Shown: positions 25,372 through 37,453 of the stretch, piece by piece
Numbering within the stretch: the stretch's first letter is position 1
How the letters are laid out: each line of letters begins with the position of its first letter
NCBI RefSeq assembly: GCF_902686445.1
Contig: NC_062227.1
Location: 16,964,178-17,028,177, forward strand
Length of the DNA: 64,000 nt
Reading direction: 5' to 3'
From: Sciurus carolinensis
Taxonomy: Eukaryota; Chordata; Mammalia; Rodentia; Sciuridae
Position numbers and translations under genes: made by a program
Notes under the pieces: model-generated
Seen by the model: the letters and a program-made list of their open reading frames with translations, nothing else
Database searches by the model: none
What the model was told of the DNA's origin: nothing

Positions 25372-26880
25372 CTTTTGTCTTCTGCTCTTGCATTCCACTT
25401 GTAATTGAGCTTGACATGGAAAACTCCAGGGTGTGACAGTCCACTTCATTTGCCAAGAGTCTGGGAGAGAATGTAAAGGACCACTAACTTTCAAGGACTA
25501 CCACAGTTGATATTTTGAGTATCATGCTATAGAACTCTGGTGATAATTTTGTTATTCAAGGACCTGCTGAATAAATATCCACATGAGCATATTCCTGAGA
25601 ATTATATGACCTATCATTTCCTGAGAGTTTTCTCATCACCAGGAAAACCTTCTTTTACAAAATTCAGGTCACTGGGAAAGCTCTGCTGACTGTGACTTCC
25701 ACTCCATGATGTAAACTATCATTGGAATGAGCTTTCCATTTAATCTGGTACTTTTTCAACCATGTTGTATATAATTGAGCTGACAGAAAAGAAAATGTTG
25801 AGACACTACATGTTTGACACTATCTGATGAGTGTCACTGGATTCACTTCCAGTTTGACTCTGTGATATGCTTTTCAGGAAAACCACACCATGCCTAAGAC
25901 AAAAAATTGATAACAAATTTTTAATTTACTTATGCAAAAAAATCTTCAAGTAACCTTTGATACTTATCAGGACCCACAGTCCAATGGTGTAACATGAGTG
26001 AAAGATTTGTCCAGTTCTCTTTAAGAAGGAAATAGTTTGTAACTGAGTAGTGAAGAGAAAGTTGTCCGAGTGATCCATGGTTTCCTGGGGTAGAAGGAAT
26101 GGCCAGGCTATGTGGAAAAATATATGAACAGTTCTTTAATATAAAAGGAGATATTTTACATCATTCACACTCAAACCATAAGTCATTGCAATCACAATCT
26201 CATCAATCCTTTCTCAGTCTTCTTATTCCTTCTGAACACTTCCTTTGAAAAATTCTAAGCAGCAGATATCTTGGAAAAATTCACAACCCCATGAATATGT
26301 TGGATCTAGCCCATCAACTCAGTTATGGGGGAGGTTGAGGAAGTTGTTTCTCCTGGAAAAGTCAGTTTCCTTAAAACAAGGAAAGCCTAAGTCATGTAGC
26401 TATACCAGGTCTGTAAATATAAAAAGGGAAAGGGATGTGTTGATGGTTCACCAGGTCTGTGATCCCAGAAAATTATTTGCTGGAAGAAAAAAATATATAT
26501 GGTCATCCAAATTTCAAACAGTATAGATATGTTTGCTGAAATTTTTCTGATTCTTCAAAGCAATGAGATTAAATTGCATAAACTAATATACATTGAGCAA
26601 TCATACACTTCCTTTCAAAATCCTTCTGTATTGGTTTTCACAGTTTTCATAGAAATGTCTTATTGGTTACAAGTCCTCTTGGGACATGAGAGCAAAAGAG
26701 GCAAGAGCTCCAATATTCGAAGTGGAAGAGACTGGCTTTGTGCATGTTGGTTTGAAGGGCAAAATGTCACAGGATCCTGTGGGAGAATTCAGGTTTTCTT
26801 GATCCCCAAGGGGAGTTTCTGGGCCTTGGGCATAATGAGTTAAATTGGGTGTCATCCCTGAAATCTTGACTGTGCTACAG

Positions 26881-27010
26881 TTCAACCTAAAGTCACAAAA
26901 TGGTGGCATGAGAGTACAATGGCATCACAGTTCCCATGGCAATGAGAGATAATTCAAGTTGTGGCCTCTTCAGACCAAGATTTCAGAGAATCACAGGCTC
27001 AGCTGTGGTG
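26881..27010 (+). ncRNA. Candidate repeated noncoding exon, copy 6
   Basis: 130 bp between tgtgctacag and gtaaaagg. The central box reads gttcccatggcaat. Variant of the type that ends in cagctgtg-tg. Confidence 0.38.
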
Positions 27011-30000
27011 GTAAAAGGGGAGAAAAAGGTATTGTGGGTTTTGCTGTTTTCAAGAAATGCATGTCAACATCCTTGCCCAGGAGAAGTGGAGTCTGAGTGT
27101 ATTGAGGCAGCAGACCCTTGGCCTTAGGGAGATTCTGCTCTTCCTAGGACAAGTGGTCCCACTGAAATCTAAGAGCTGCAGTACCCTCCAGACATGGTAG
27201 GGTTTGCTGTGCTCCTTTGGCCCCATTGGGTCTCATGGCACTTGGACACCCGATTCTGCTGAAGAAATTTGACCCACCAAATTTAGTGGACTAGAGAGGG
27301 ACTGTGATGTGAATCACCCAGATTAGCCCTGGTCACAATTGGCAAGGCCATCCTGAACCCCCTCTCCAGGTCTGGGCTCAAGCAGAATTTTGATGAGTTA
27401 GAAAACTGGCCCAGGGCTCTAACAGCCTCAAGGAATGATGACTGTTGACAGCTCAGGAAAGATGAACATGCAGTGAAGACCTGTGTGTTAGGTGATGATT
27501 GAATTGAGAAACATCACTGCAACTCTGGTGGGATCCAGCTCCTTTCCTAAATTCTCCAAAGAGTAGATAGCTGGAAACAAGGAAGTTTGACTTCTATGTG
27601 GAAGTGGGTGACTGCTCTGATCACTAATGAGGAGAAAACAGATTCTATCATGCACCAAGTGCAATGCATGCCTGGAAGGGGCTAACAAGTGAATAGATGT
27701 GTTTTTTGCATACTCCACATTCCCAGGACCAACCTACTTTCCTTCATCCTTACACTGTTTCTCCCCACAGAAATTATCTTGGTATGAGTTTCCAAAGGCC
27801 CTTAAGTTACCTTTACATGCCAAAGAATCTGGTCAATCTGGCTTCACTGAAGGGTTCATTCACTTGAACTGGCTACTTCCTATTTGGCTAAAGGCCACTG
27901 GGACAATGCCAGCAGTCATTTTACCAGTGCCTGGAGGATGAAGACTTCAGGTCTGTGTCCCAGATATAGGCACCATCTATTCAAAAAAGTGAAACTGATG
28001 GATGAAACAGTGACAGATTGTGACAGAATGAGCACAATTTAACAGGGCATAACACCACATTTGAACATGCATTAAACTGAAAGAGTGGAATGTATCTAAG
28101 GTTCAAATCTGAGCATTGAAAAACAATTGAGGATTGGACATTTTGGTGGCAGTAAAAATAAATATGGTTTGAAGATGAGAACGAGTTAACTGAAGAGATA
28201 CTAAAAATAATATCATTTTAAATAGTTTCCCAATATTTCCAGGACATTCCTTCTGCTTCAAAAACTACAAATACAGAAAGAAGTAACAGGAAAATCATTC
28301 TGTGAGCCCTGAAATTTACTGCCAAGTATTCAACTTGCAAGGGATATCAGTGTCCTTGAAAATTCTTGGCCCTATCATGTTCCTTTTTTAGGGCTAGCCG
28401 ATTACAGACACACTGGTTTTTCATTTCTGGAACCTGATCTACATGGAATGACATTCCTTACACTGAAGTACATAAACCCTAGTATGTATTATTAAGCAAG
28501 TACAATGTTGTAAATGCAACACTGAATGATGACTCCTGAAAGAAAGAGTGCACACCATCAGACAATGAAAGAAAAACATCTCTGTATATATACACAAAGG
28601 CCCATATGTGCAAAAGCTAAAATCAAAAATAGAAAATAAGAAATGAAGATATGATAGGATTACTGAAAACACAAGCAGATTCTAAATTATTTTCAGAAAT
28701 AAAAATCCATTCTTTTCCTTTGTAATTGCTTATACCCGTCCATACATGCCGCATAACTCATGTGATGTCTCTGATTTCATTTTTTTAATGTTATCTTTTA
28801 GAAATATGGTTTCTTCTGTCAATTCTTCACCTAAAAAGAAACATCAAATAATTCCTGATTCATGGTTAATATGAGCACACCACATCCTTCACTCAATTCT
28901 ACACATCTCTTAAGTACATCCAACAAACTGAGCACTGTCTTTAAAGTGCTTGATTATTAATGATACCAGATATCCAATGATACAGGAAAAAAAGATTTTA
29001 AAGATATCCTTGACCTCCTGGAAGATAACAGCAGAAGGTGAGACATGTCTTCAGCCACAATTCATTCACTCTTTTAAAATAATAATATCTTCAAATGCCA
29101 AGAATATAAGAATGAGAGAATGCAGGTCCAAGGGCTTTTGTGTTTTTTCTTCAGCCTTTGGTTTTCCACTTGTCATTGATATTGACTTGGAAAACTCTAG
29201 GGTGTAGTAGTTCACTTCATTTGCCATGAGTCTGGGACAGTATCAGGAAGACTGCTACTTTTCAAGGACTACAAATCATTGTAGTCATTTGACATTTTGG
29301 GTTTCAAGCTATAGAACCCTCATGAGAATTTTGTTCTTCAAGAACTTGCTGAGCAAATACCCGAATAAGTATATTCCTAAGAATGATATACCCTTTAAGT
29401 TCCTTGGTGTTTTCTAATCACCAGAAATACTTATCTTTACAAAATCCAGGTCTCTGGGAAAGCACTACTGTAATCACCACTCCATGCTGAAAACTCTCAT
29501 TAGAGTGAACTTTTCCTTCAAAATGGTACTTTTACAACCGTGTTGAATTCACTAGAGTTGACAAAGGACAAAATGTTGAGACACTACAGATTTGGCATTA
29601 TTTCATGAGGCTTTTTAAGGTAGATGACTGGATCCACTACCAGTCTGACTCTGTTTTCAGGAAAACCACCCCATGTCTAATCCAAACAATTGCTAATGAA
29701 TTTTTAATTTCACTTTTGCAAAAAATCCTGCAAATAACCTTTGTACATATCAGGACCCACCGTCAAGTGGTGTTTCATGAGGAACCCCTTGTTCCTGCCT
29801 TTTTAAACAGAAAAAAGGTTGTAGCTGAACAAGGCACAGAAAGTTATCCCACTGATCCATTGTGGCCTAAGGTAGGAGAGGAGGCAGGCTATGTGACCAA
29901 TCTTATATAATCAGGTTGTTAATATAAAAAGAGATTTTTGAGGTCACTCACACGTGAAACCCAAGACAGTACAAATACAATCTAATCATTTCTTTCTCAC

Positions 30001-30267
30001 TCTTCTTATTCCTCCTGGTCATTTCCTTTGAAAAATTAGAAGAAAAAGATATCTTGGCAAAATGCACAGTCACATGAATGTGCTGGATCTTTCCTCTCAA
30101 CTCAGGTGTGGAGAAGTTTGAAGATTTTATTTCTGTTGGGCAATGCCAGTTTTCTAAAATAGGGAGAGCCTAATCCACTTTGCCAGACAATATCTGTAAA
30201 TATAAAAGACAAAGAAGGGTTTATATTTTACCACATTTCTGATTCCATAAAAAATACTCGCTGGTAG

Positions 30268-30273
30268 TAAATA

Positions 30274-30315
<42 letters not shown>
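30268..30315. repeat. TA microsatellite tract
   Basis: Roughly 20 TA steps at the place where other units have a short aatatat. Expansion of a native seed, directly beside the palindrome at 30318-30351. Confidence 0.9.
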
Positions 30316-30317
<2 letters not shown>

Positions 30318-30318
<1 letters not shown>

Positions 30319-30351
30319 TTTGCATGAGGATATATATATCCTCATGCAAAT
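30318..30351. repeat. Perfect 34-bp palindrome
   Basis: Two 17-base arms with no spacer, meeting in TATATA. The right arm is the native unit wording (tatcctcatgcaaat); the left arm is its inverted copy. Both ends contain ATTTGCAT, the octamer-type POU motif, created or doubled by the inversion. Confidence 0.93.
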
Positions 30352-30720
30352 TTCAAATTTATTGTAGATATGTTTGCTTCAAATACTCTGAAGCTTGATT
30401 ATACTGAATTTGGATAAAGAAAATCACATTCATTGAATATTCATACATTTCCTTTCAAAATCCTTCTCTATTGATTTTGACCCTCCTCAGACAAATGCCT
30501 TGCTGGATATCAATGTCCCTGTGACATGAGAGCAAAACAGGTGAGAACTCCAATATTCAAACTGGAAATGGTTGGTATTTGGCATGTTGCTATCAAAGGG
30601 TTAGAATTTCCAGGCTGTGCTGGGGAATGAAGGTTCTTTTACTCCCCAAGGATTGTATCTGTGCCTTGGGCATCATGTGTTTCAATGCTTGGCATCCCTG
30701 ACATCCTGGCTGCACTGCAG

Positions 30721-30840
30721 ATGTCACAGAAATGTGCATGACATCAACATGGCACAACACTTCCCATGGCAACGAGAGATACTTCAGGACCTGGCCAGTT
30801 CATACCATGATTCAAGACAAGCAGTGACTCATCTGTGATG
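30721..30840 (+). ncRNA. Candidate repeated noncoding exon, copy 7 (short)
   Basis: 120 bp between an ideal acceptor ctgcactgcag and gtaagagg. About eleven bases are missing near the 5' end relative to the other copies. A clear CTGAC branchpoint candidate is present upstream. A strong CTCF-type core follows at 31010-31024. Confidence 0.4.
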
Positions 30841-31009
30841 GTAAGAGGGATGAGGAAGAGATTGAGGTCACAGCTGTTTCCAAGTAATGCAATGACAACA
30901 ATTTCACCCAGGAGAATAGGAGTCAGAGTGTGTTGAGGCAGTTGAACCTCAGGCTATTCAGAGATCCAGGTTCTTCCAGGACAAGGGCTGCCCTTGTTAC
31001 CTTTCAGAA

Positions 31010-31024
31010 GAGCTAGGTGGCACT
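31010..31024 (+). promoter_or_regulatory. CTCF-type core, strong
   Basis: Reads gagctaggtggcact, with every core position from C-T-A-G onward allowed by the CTCF pattern. Lies 170 bp after the donor of exon copy 7. Confidence 0.62.
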
Positions 31025-33239
31025 GTGCATGTTTGACCACACCAGGCCTCATGGCACTTGGGCACCTTGATACTGCTGCAGACAATTAGCCCTCCTAAAT
31101 CCAGTGGACCAGGGAGGGACTGGGTGGTGCCAGAATGCTCCTGGCTCTTCCACCTTACCCCAGAACACAATCAGCATTGACCTCTGAACCCTATTCTCCA
31201 GGTCTGGGCTCATCCCAGATCCTGATGAGTCAGGAAACTGGCCCAGGGCACTAACAACCTCAAGGAATGATGACTGCAGACTGCTCAGGAAAGGGGAGAA
31301 TGGGGTGCAAACCAGTGGGTACGGTGATGATTTAATTGGTAAAAATCACAGCAACTCTGGTGGGATGCAGCTGCTTTCTTAGAATGCACAAACAGGAGAC
31401 AACTGGCACCAGGGGAGTTTGATTTCTAAGTGGAAGTGGGTAACTATTCTGATCCCTAATGAGAAGAGGACAGAGTCAATCACTCACCAAGTTTGAGAAA
31501 TGTCTGAAATGGGCTAGCAAGGGAGAAGAAATGTTCTGGGCTCACTCCACTTTCCAGGAAAATCTACTTTGCTCTTGCCTTAAACTAGGTTCCACACAGA
31601 AATTATCTTGGTATGAGTTTCCAATGGGTCCTTCACTTACCTTTAAATGCAGAAGAATCTGTCTTCACATGAGGGTTCATTCACTTGAAAAGACTGCTGT
31701 CTGTTTGGCAAAAGACCCGCTGGGACAATGCCAAGTTTCTTTTTAAAGACTCTAGAGGATGCATACTGCAGGCCAGTGTCACAGATACTGCCACCATCAT
31801 ACTCCAGAGAAGTGAAACCACTGAATGAAACAAGTACTAAATGTTTGCGTGATAAGCACAATTTAACAGGGCATAATATCAAACTTGAATATGCATTACA
31901 CCAAAAGAGAGGAATGTTTCAAATGTTCAAATCTGAGTATTCAAAAAGGAAAGAGGATAGCACATTTTGGCGACACTAAAAGCACAAGTGTTTTGAAGAT
32001 GAGAACCAAGTTAACTGAAGAGACACTAAGAATAATGTTATTGTTTATAGTTTCCCAGAAAATTCCAGAATATTTCTTCAGCTTCATACTCTGTACAAAT
32101 AGAATGAGAAGTAATATGGAAATCATTGAGTGATCAATGAAAATTAGTGACAAAAGTGTTCAACTTGTAGAAAACATCAATGTCCTTGGGAATTCTAGGC
32201 CCTACCCAGCTTCTTCCAAGGGAAGCTGATTACAAACATTCTGGTTTTACTTTTCTGGAACCTGACATACCTGGAATGGCATTCCTTAAACCACAGCACC
32301 TACAGCCAAGTATGTGAACTGAAACAAGTACAAATTGGTAAATGCAAATCTGAATGTTTCTTGACATAAAAGTGCAGCAGAACATCAGAAAATTGAAAAA
32401 AAAATCATCTCTTTTAAATACACAAAAACACCCAATATTGGCAAAAGCTAAAATTTAAAAAAAAGAAATTTGTAAAGAACTGAAAAGTGATAGGACTTAC
32501 TGAGCAAGAGAAGCAGATCTACATAATTTCCAAAATTCAAAATCCATTCTTTTTCTTTGTACTTGCTCATACCTATCCAAATATGTCACATAACTAATGT
32601 CTCTGATTTTATTCTTTCAACATGATCTCTATCACATGGAGGTTCTTCTTTTATTTCTTATCCTATAGAGTACAATTAAATAATTCCTAGAACCATCATA
32701 AAGTCGAGATCACCACATCCCTCATTGAATTCTACAAAACATCTCCTAAGAACATCTATCAAACTTTGCACAAACTTTAAAATGCTTCATTAACATTCAT
32801 AACAGACACAAGTGAAACAGGGCAATCAGGTTCTTAACACATCCCTGATCTCCTGAATGATATCAGCAGAAGGAAAGATGTGAATTTAGTGACAATTCAT
32901 TCATTTTTTTAAATTATATCTTTGCAATGCCCAACACATCATAATGAGAGAAGGCAGGGCCAAGGGAGGCTGTCTATTGTCTTTACCTCTCAGTTTTAAG
33001 TTGACATTGATATCAACTTGGAAAATGCTGAAGTGTAGAATTCCACTTCATTTGAAGTGAGCTCTGGTATATACCCCAAAGACTGCAACTTTGCAAGGAC
33101 AACTGCAGTCGATGTTTTTTAATTCATGATATTAAAAACTGGTGAGAAATTTCTTCTTCAAGAACTTGCCGAATAATCTACAGCATCAGAATGTTCATGA
33201 ATATGATATAACATATCTTTCCTGAGAGTTGTCAAATCA

Positions 33240-33257
33240 CCAGAAATATTTATTCTT
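33240..33257. repeat. Target-site duplication of LINE-1 B, left copy
   Basis: ccagaaatatttattctt, identical to 39978-39995. Confidence 0.93.
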
Positions 33258-33264
33258 TTTTTTT

Positions 33265-33311
33265 CACGTTGTGAAGGAATTTTATTAAAAGGTTGTTACC
33301 TTTAACTCAAT
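33265..33311 (-). other. Candidate 3' transduced tail of LINE-1 B
   Basis: Between two T-runs (33256-33264 and 33313-33321) lie about 47 bases that are absent from the corresponding end of elements A and C. In the LINE-1 sense this block contains AATAAA (TTTATT at 33281-33286 on plus) 17 bases before the outer poly-A. That is the pattern left when transcription reads past the LINE-1 signal into source-locus sequence. Confidence 0.55.
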
Positions 33312-33446
33312 TCTTTTTTTTATTGTAAACAAATGGGATACATGTTGTTTCTCTGTTTGTACATGGAGTAAAAGCATACCATTTGTGTAATCATAAATTT
33401 ACATGGGGTAATGCTGTTTGATTCATTTTGTTATTTTTTCCATTTC

Positions 33447-33550
33447 CCCCCCACCCCTCCCACCCCTCTTTTCCCTCTATACAGTCCTTCCTTCCTCCAT
33501 TCTTGCTCCCCTCCCTAATCCTATCTCTAACCCTAACACTAAACCCTCCC
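33447..33550 (-). other. G-rich and telomere-like part of LINE-1 B 3'UTR
   Basis: On the minus strand the 3'UTR has runs of G (33447-33475) able to form a quadruplex. They are followed, toward the ORF2 side on plus coordinates, by variants of the TTAGGG type (ctaaccctaacactaaaccc around 33526-33545). Element C has the same at 44790-44905. It is a LINE-1 3'UTR feature, not a telomere. Confidence 0.7.
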
Positions 33551-33596
33551 ACCCCCCATTATGTGCCATCATCCACTTATTAGCGATATCATTCTT

Positions 33597-36500
33597 CCTT
33601 TGGTTTTTTGAGATTGACTTATCTCACTTAGCATGATATTCTCCAATTTCATCCATTTGCCTGCAAATGCCATAATTTTATCATTCTTTATGGCTGAGTA
33701 ATATTCCATTGTATATATATATATATATACCACAGTTTCTTTATCCACTCATCAATTGAAGGACATCTAGGTTGGTTCCACAATCTGGCTATTGTGAACT
33801 GAGCAGCTATGAACATTGATGTGGCTGTATCTCTGTAGTATGCTGATTTTAAGTTCGTTGGGTATAGGCCAAGGAGTGGGATAGCTGGGTCAAATGGTGG
33901 TTCCATTCCAAGTTTTCTAAGGAATCTCCACACTGCTTTTCAGAGTGGCTACACTAATTTTCAGCCCCAACAGCAATGTATGAGTGCACCTTTCTCCCCA
34001 CATCCTCGCCAACACCTGTTGTTGCTTGTGTTCTTGATAATTGCCATTCTAATTGGGGTGACATGGAATCTTAGGGTGGTTTTGATTTGCATTTCTCTTA
34101 TTATAGAGATGTTGAACATTTTTCCATATGTTTGTTGATTGCTTGTAGATCTTCTTCTGTAAAGTGTCTATTCATTTCCTTAGCCCATTTATCGATTGGA
34201 TTATTTGCATTCTTGGTGTAGAGTTTTTTGAGTTCTTTATAGATTCTGGAGATTAGTGCTCTATCTGACGTATGATTGGCAAAGATTTTCTCCCACTCTG
34301 TAGGCTCTTTCTTCGAATTGCTGATAGTTTCCTTTGCTGAGAGAAAGCTTTTTAGTTTGAATCTATCCCAGTTATTGATTCTTGTTTTTATTTCTTGTGC
34401 TATGGGAGTCCTGTTGAGAAAGTCTGGTCCTAAGCTGACATGTTGAAGCTCTGGACCTACTTTTTCTTCTATAAGATGCACGGTCTCTGGTCTGATTCCG
34501 AGGTCCTTAATCCATTTTGAGTTTAGTTTCGTGCATGGTGAGAGATATGGGTTTAGTTTCATTCTGTTGCATATGGATTTCCAAATCTCCCAGCACCATT
34601 TGTTGAAGAGGCTATCTTTTCTCCATTGCATATTTTTGGCCCCTTTGTCTAGTATGAGAAAATTGTATTTATTTGGATTTGTGTCTGTGTCCTCTATTCT
34701 GTACCATTGATCCACCTTTCTATTTTGGTACCAATACCATGCCGTTTTTGTTACTATTGCTTTGTAGTAGAGTTGAAGATCTGGTATTGCGATACCCCCT
34801 GCTTCACTCTTTCTGCTAAGGATTGCTTTAGCTATTCTGGGTTTCTTATTCTTCCAGATGAATTCCATAATTTCTTGCTCTATTTCTGTAAGGAACATCA
34901 TTGGGATTTTAATTGGAATTGCATTGAATCTGTATAGCACTTTTGGTAGTATGGCCATTTTGACAATATTAATTCTTCCTATCCAAGAACATTGGAGATC
35001 TTTCCATCTTCTGAGGTTTTCTTTAATTTCTTTCTTTAGTGTTCTGTAGTTCTCACTGTAGAGGTCTTTCACCTCTTTTGTGAGATTGATTCCCAAGTAT
35101 TTTCTTTTTTTCGAGGCTATTGTGAATGGGGTAGTTTTCCTAATTCCTCTTTCTGAAGATTCATCACTTATGTATAAAAATGCCTTAGATTTATGTACAT
35201 TGATCTTATATCCTGCTACTTTACTGAATTCACTTATGAGATCTAAAAGTTTCCAGGTTCCTCTAAGTATATAATCATATCATCAGCAAACAGGGATAGT
35301 TTGAGTTCTTCTTTTCCTATTCGTATCCCTTTAATTTCTTTAGTTTGTCTAATTGCTCTGGCTAGAGTTTCAAGGACGATATTGAAAAGAAGTGGTGAAA
35401 GAGGGCATCCCTGCCTTGTTCCAGGTTTTAGGGGGAATGCTTTCAGTTTTTCACCATTTAGAATGATATTAGCCATGTGCGTAGCATAGATGGCCTTTAC
35501 AATGTTAAGGAATGTTCCCACTATCCCTATTTTTTCTAGTATTTTGAGCATGAAGGGGTGCTGTATTTTATCAAATGCTTTTTCTGCATCTATCGAAATA
35601 ATCATGTGATTCTTGACTTTAAGTCTATTGATATGGTGAATTACATTTATTGATTTCCTGATGTTGAACCAACCTTGCATCCCTGGGATGAAACCCACTT
35701 GATCATGGTGCACTATCTTTTTAATATGTTTTTGTATGCGATTTGCTAAAATTTTGTTGAGAATTTTTGCATCGAAGTTCATTAAGGATATTGGTCTGAA
35801 ATTTTCTTTCCTCGATGTGTCTCTGTCTGGTTTAGGTATCAGGGTAATATTGACTTCATAGAACGAGTTTGGGAGGGTTCCCTCCTCTTCTATTTTATGG
35901 AATACTTTGAGAAGTATTGGAATAATCTCTTCTTTAAAGGTTTCGTAGAACTTGGCTGAAAACCCATCTGTTCCCGGACTTTTCTTTGTTGGTAGGCTTT
36001 TGATGACTTCATCTACTTCGTTACTTGAAATTGGCCTATTTAAATTGTGTATGTCCTCCTCGTTCAGTTTAGGTAATTCATATGTCTCTAGAAATTGATG
36101 TCTTCGAAATTTTCTATTTTGTTGGAGTATAGATTTTCAAAATAGCTTGTAATTATGTTTTGTATTTCAGTCATGTCTGTTGTGATATTTCCTTGTTCAT
36201 TCTGAATTTTAGTGATTTGGGTTTTCTCTCGTCTTCTCTTTGTTAGTGTGGCTAAAGGTTTATCAATTTTGTTTATTTTTTCGAAGAAGCAACTATTTAT
36301 TTTCTCAATTTTTTGTATTGTTTCTTTTGTTTCAATTTCGTTGATTTCAGCTCTCAATTAACTATTTCCTGTCTTCTACTACTTTTGGTGTTGGTCTGTC
36401 CTTCTTTTTCTAGGGCTTTGAGCTGTAGTGTTAAGTTGTTTATTTGTTGAGTTTTACTTCTTTTATTAAATGCGCTCCCTGAAATAAATTTTCCTCTAAC

Positions 36501-37386
36501 TACTGCTTTCATAGTGTCCCGGAGATTTTGATATGATGTTTCTTTGTCCTCATTTACCTCTAAGAATTTTTAATTTTCTTCCTAATATCTTCTGTTATCC
36601 ATTCATCATATAATAGCATATTGTTTAATCTCCAGGTGTTGGAGTAGTTTCTGTTTTTTACTCTTTCATTTATTTCTAACTTCAATCCATTATGATCTGA
36701 TAGAATACAAGGTAGTGTCTCTTCTTGTATTTGCTAACATTAGCTTTGTGGCACAATATATGGTCTGTTTTAGAGAAGAATCCATGTGCTGCTGAGAAGA
36801 AAGTGTATTCGCTCTTGGTTGGATGGTATATTCTATAAATGTCTGTTAAGCCTAAATTATTGATTGTGTTATTGAGATCTATGGTTTCTTTGTTCAATTT
36901 TGGTTTGGAAGATCTGTCCAGTGGTGAGAGAGGCATGTTAAAATCACCTAGTATTATTGTGTTACAGTCTATTTGATTTCTGTCATTGAGAAAGATTTGT
37001 TTGACATATATGGATGAGCCACTGTTTGGGGCATAGATGTTTATGATTGTTATACCTTGCTGATTTATGCTTCCCTTAAGCAGTATGAAATGTCCTTCTT
37101 TATCCCTTCTGACTAACCTTGGCTTGAAGTCCACATTATCTGAAATGAGGATGGATACTCCAGCTTTTTTGCTGAGTCCATGTGCATGGTATGTTTTTCC
37201 CCATCCTTTCCCCTTTAGTCTATGGGTATCTCTTTCTATGAGGTGAGTCTCTTGCAGGCAACATATTGTTGGATCTTTCTTTTTAATCCAATCTGCCAGT
37301 CTATGTCTTTTGATTGATGAATTCAGGCCATTAACATTCAGGGTTATTACTGAGATATGATTTGTATTCTCGGTCATTTGGTTCAT
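33597..37386 (-). pseudogene. LINE-1 B ORF2 (endonuclease/reverse transcriptase), broken
   Basis: The endonuclease portion (36682-37386) is open for 234 codons, starting MNQMTENTNHISVI, with CCLQETHL, IINIYAPNSGSS and LGDFNMPLSPLDR. The reverse transcriptase portion (35243-35782) has [27 protein letters not shown] and [14 protein letters not shown], so the catalytic Asp pair is kept. A 331-codon open stretch (34101-35096) covers the end of the reverse transcriptase region and the domain after it, with [15 protein letters not shown]. Frameshifts near 35100-35240 and 36090-36700 separate these blocks. A TA expansion at 33715-33729 disrupts the C-terminal tail. Not functional as read. Confidence 0.93.
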
Positions 37387-37453
37387 TTTTAAATGTTATT
37401 TATTTATTTATTTTTTTGACACAACTTGGTTCCTCCTTTATTTGACAGTTCCT

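Larger units (their letters stand above)
18040..26880 (+). repeat. Array unit 5, interrupted by LINE-1 A
   Basis: Unit sequence runs from the module to about 19650 (gtatgtaatctt), is replaced by LINE-1 A, and resumes at about 25372 (cttttgtcttctgctcttg). Compared with other units about 0.65 kb between these points is missing, so insertion was accompanied by a target deletion or the two events share the site. Confidence 0.85.
26881..30720 (+). repeat. Array unit 6, full length
   Basis: A 3.84-kb unit. The CTCF position at 27194-27208 reads gtagggtttgct and is decayed. Near its end is a long TA tract followed by a perfect 34-bp palindrome. No gene is seen apart from the exon-like module at its start. 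Confidence 0.85.
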
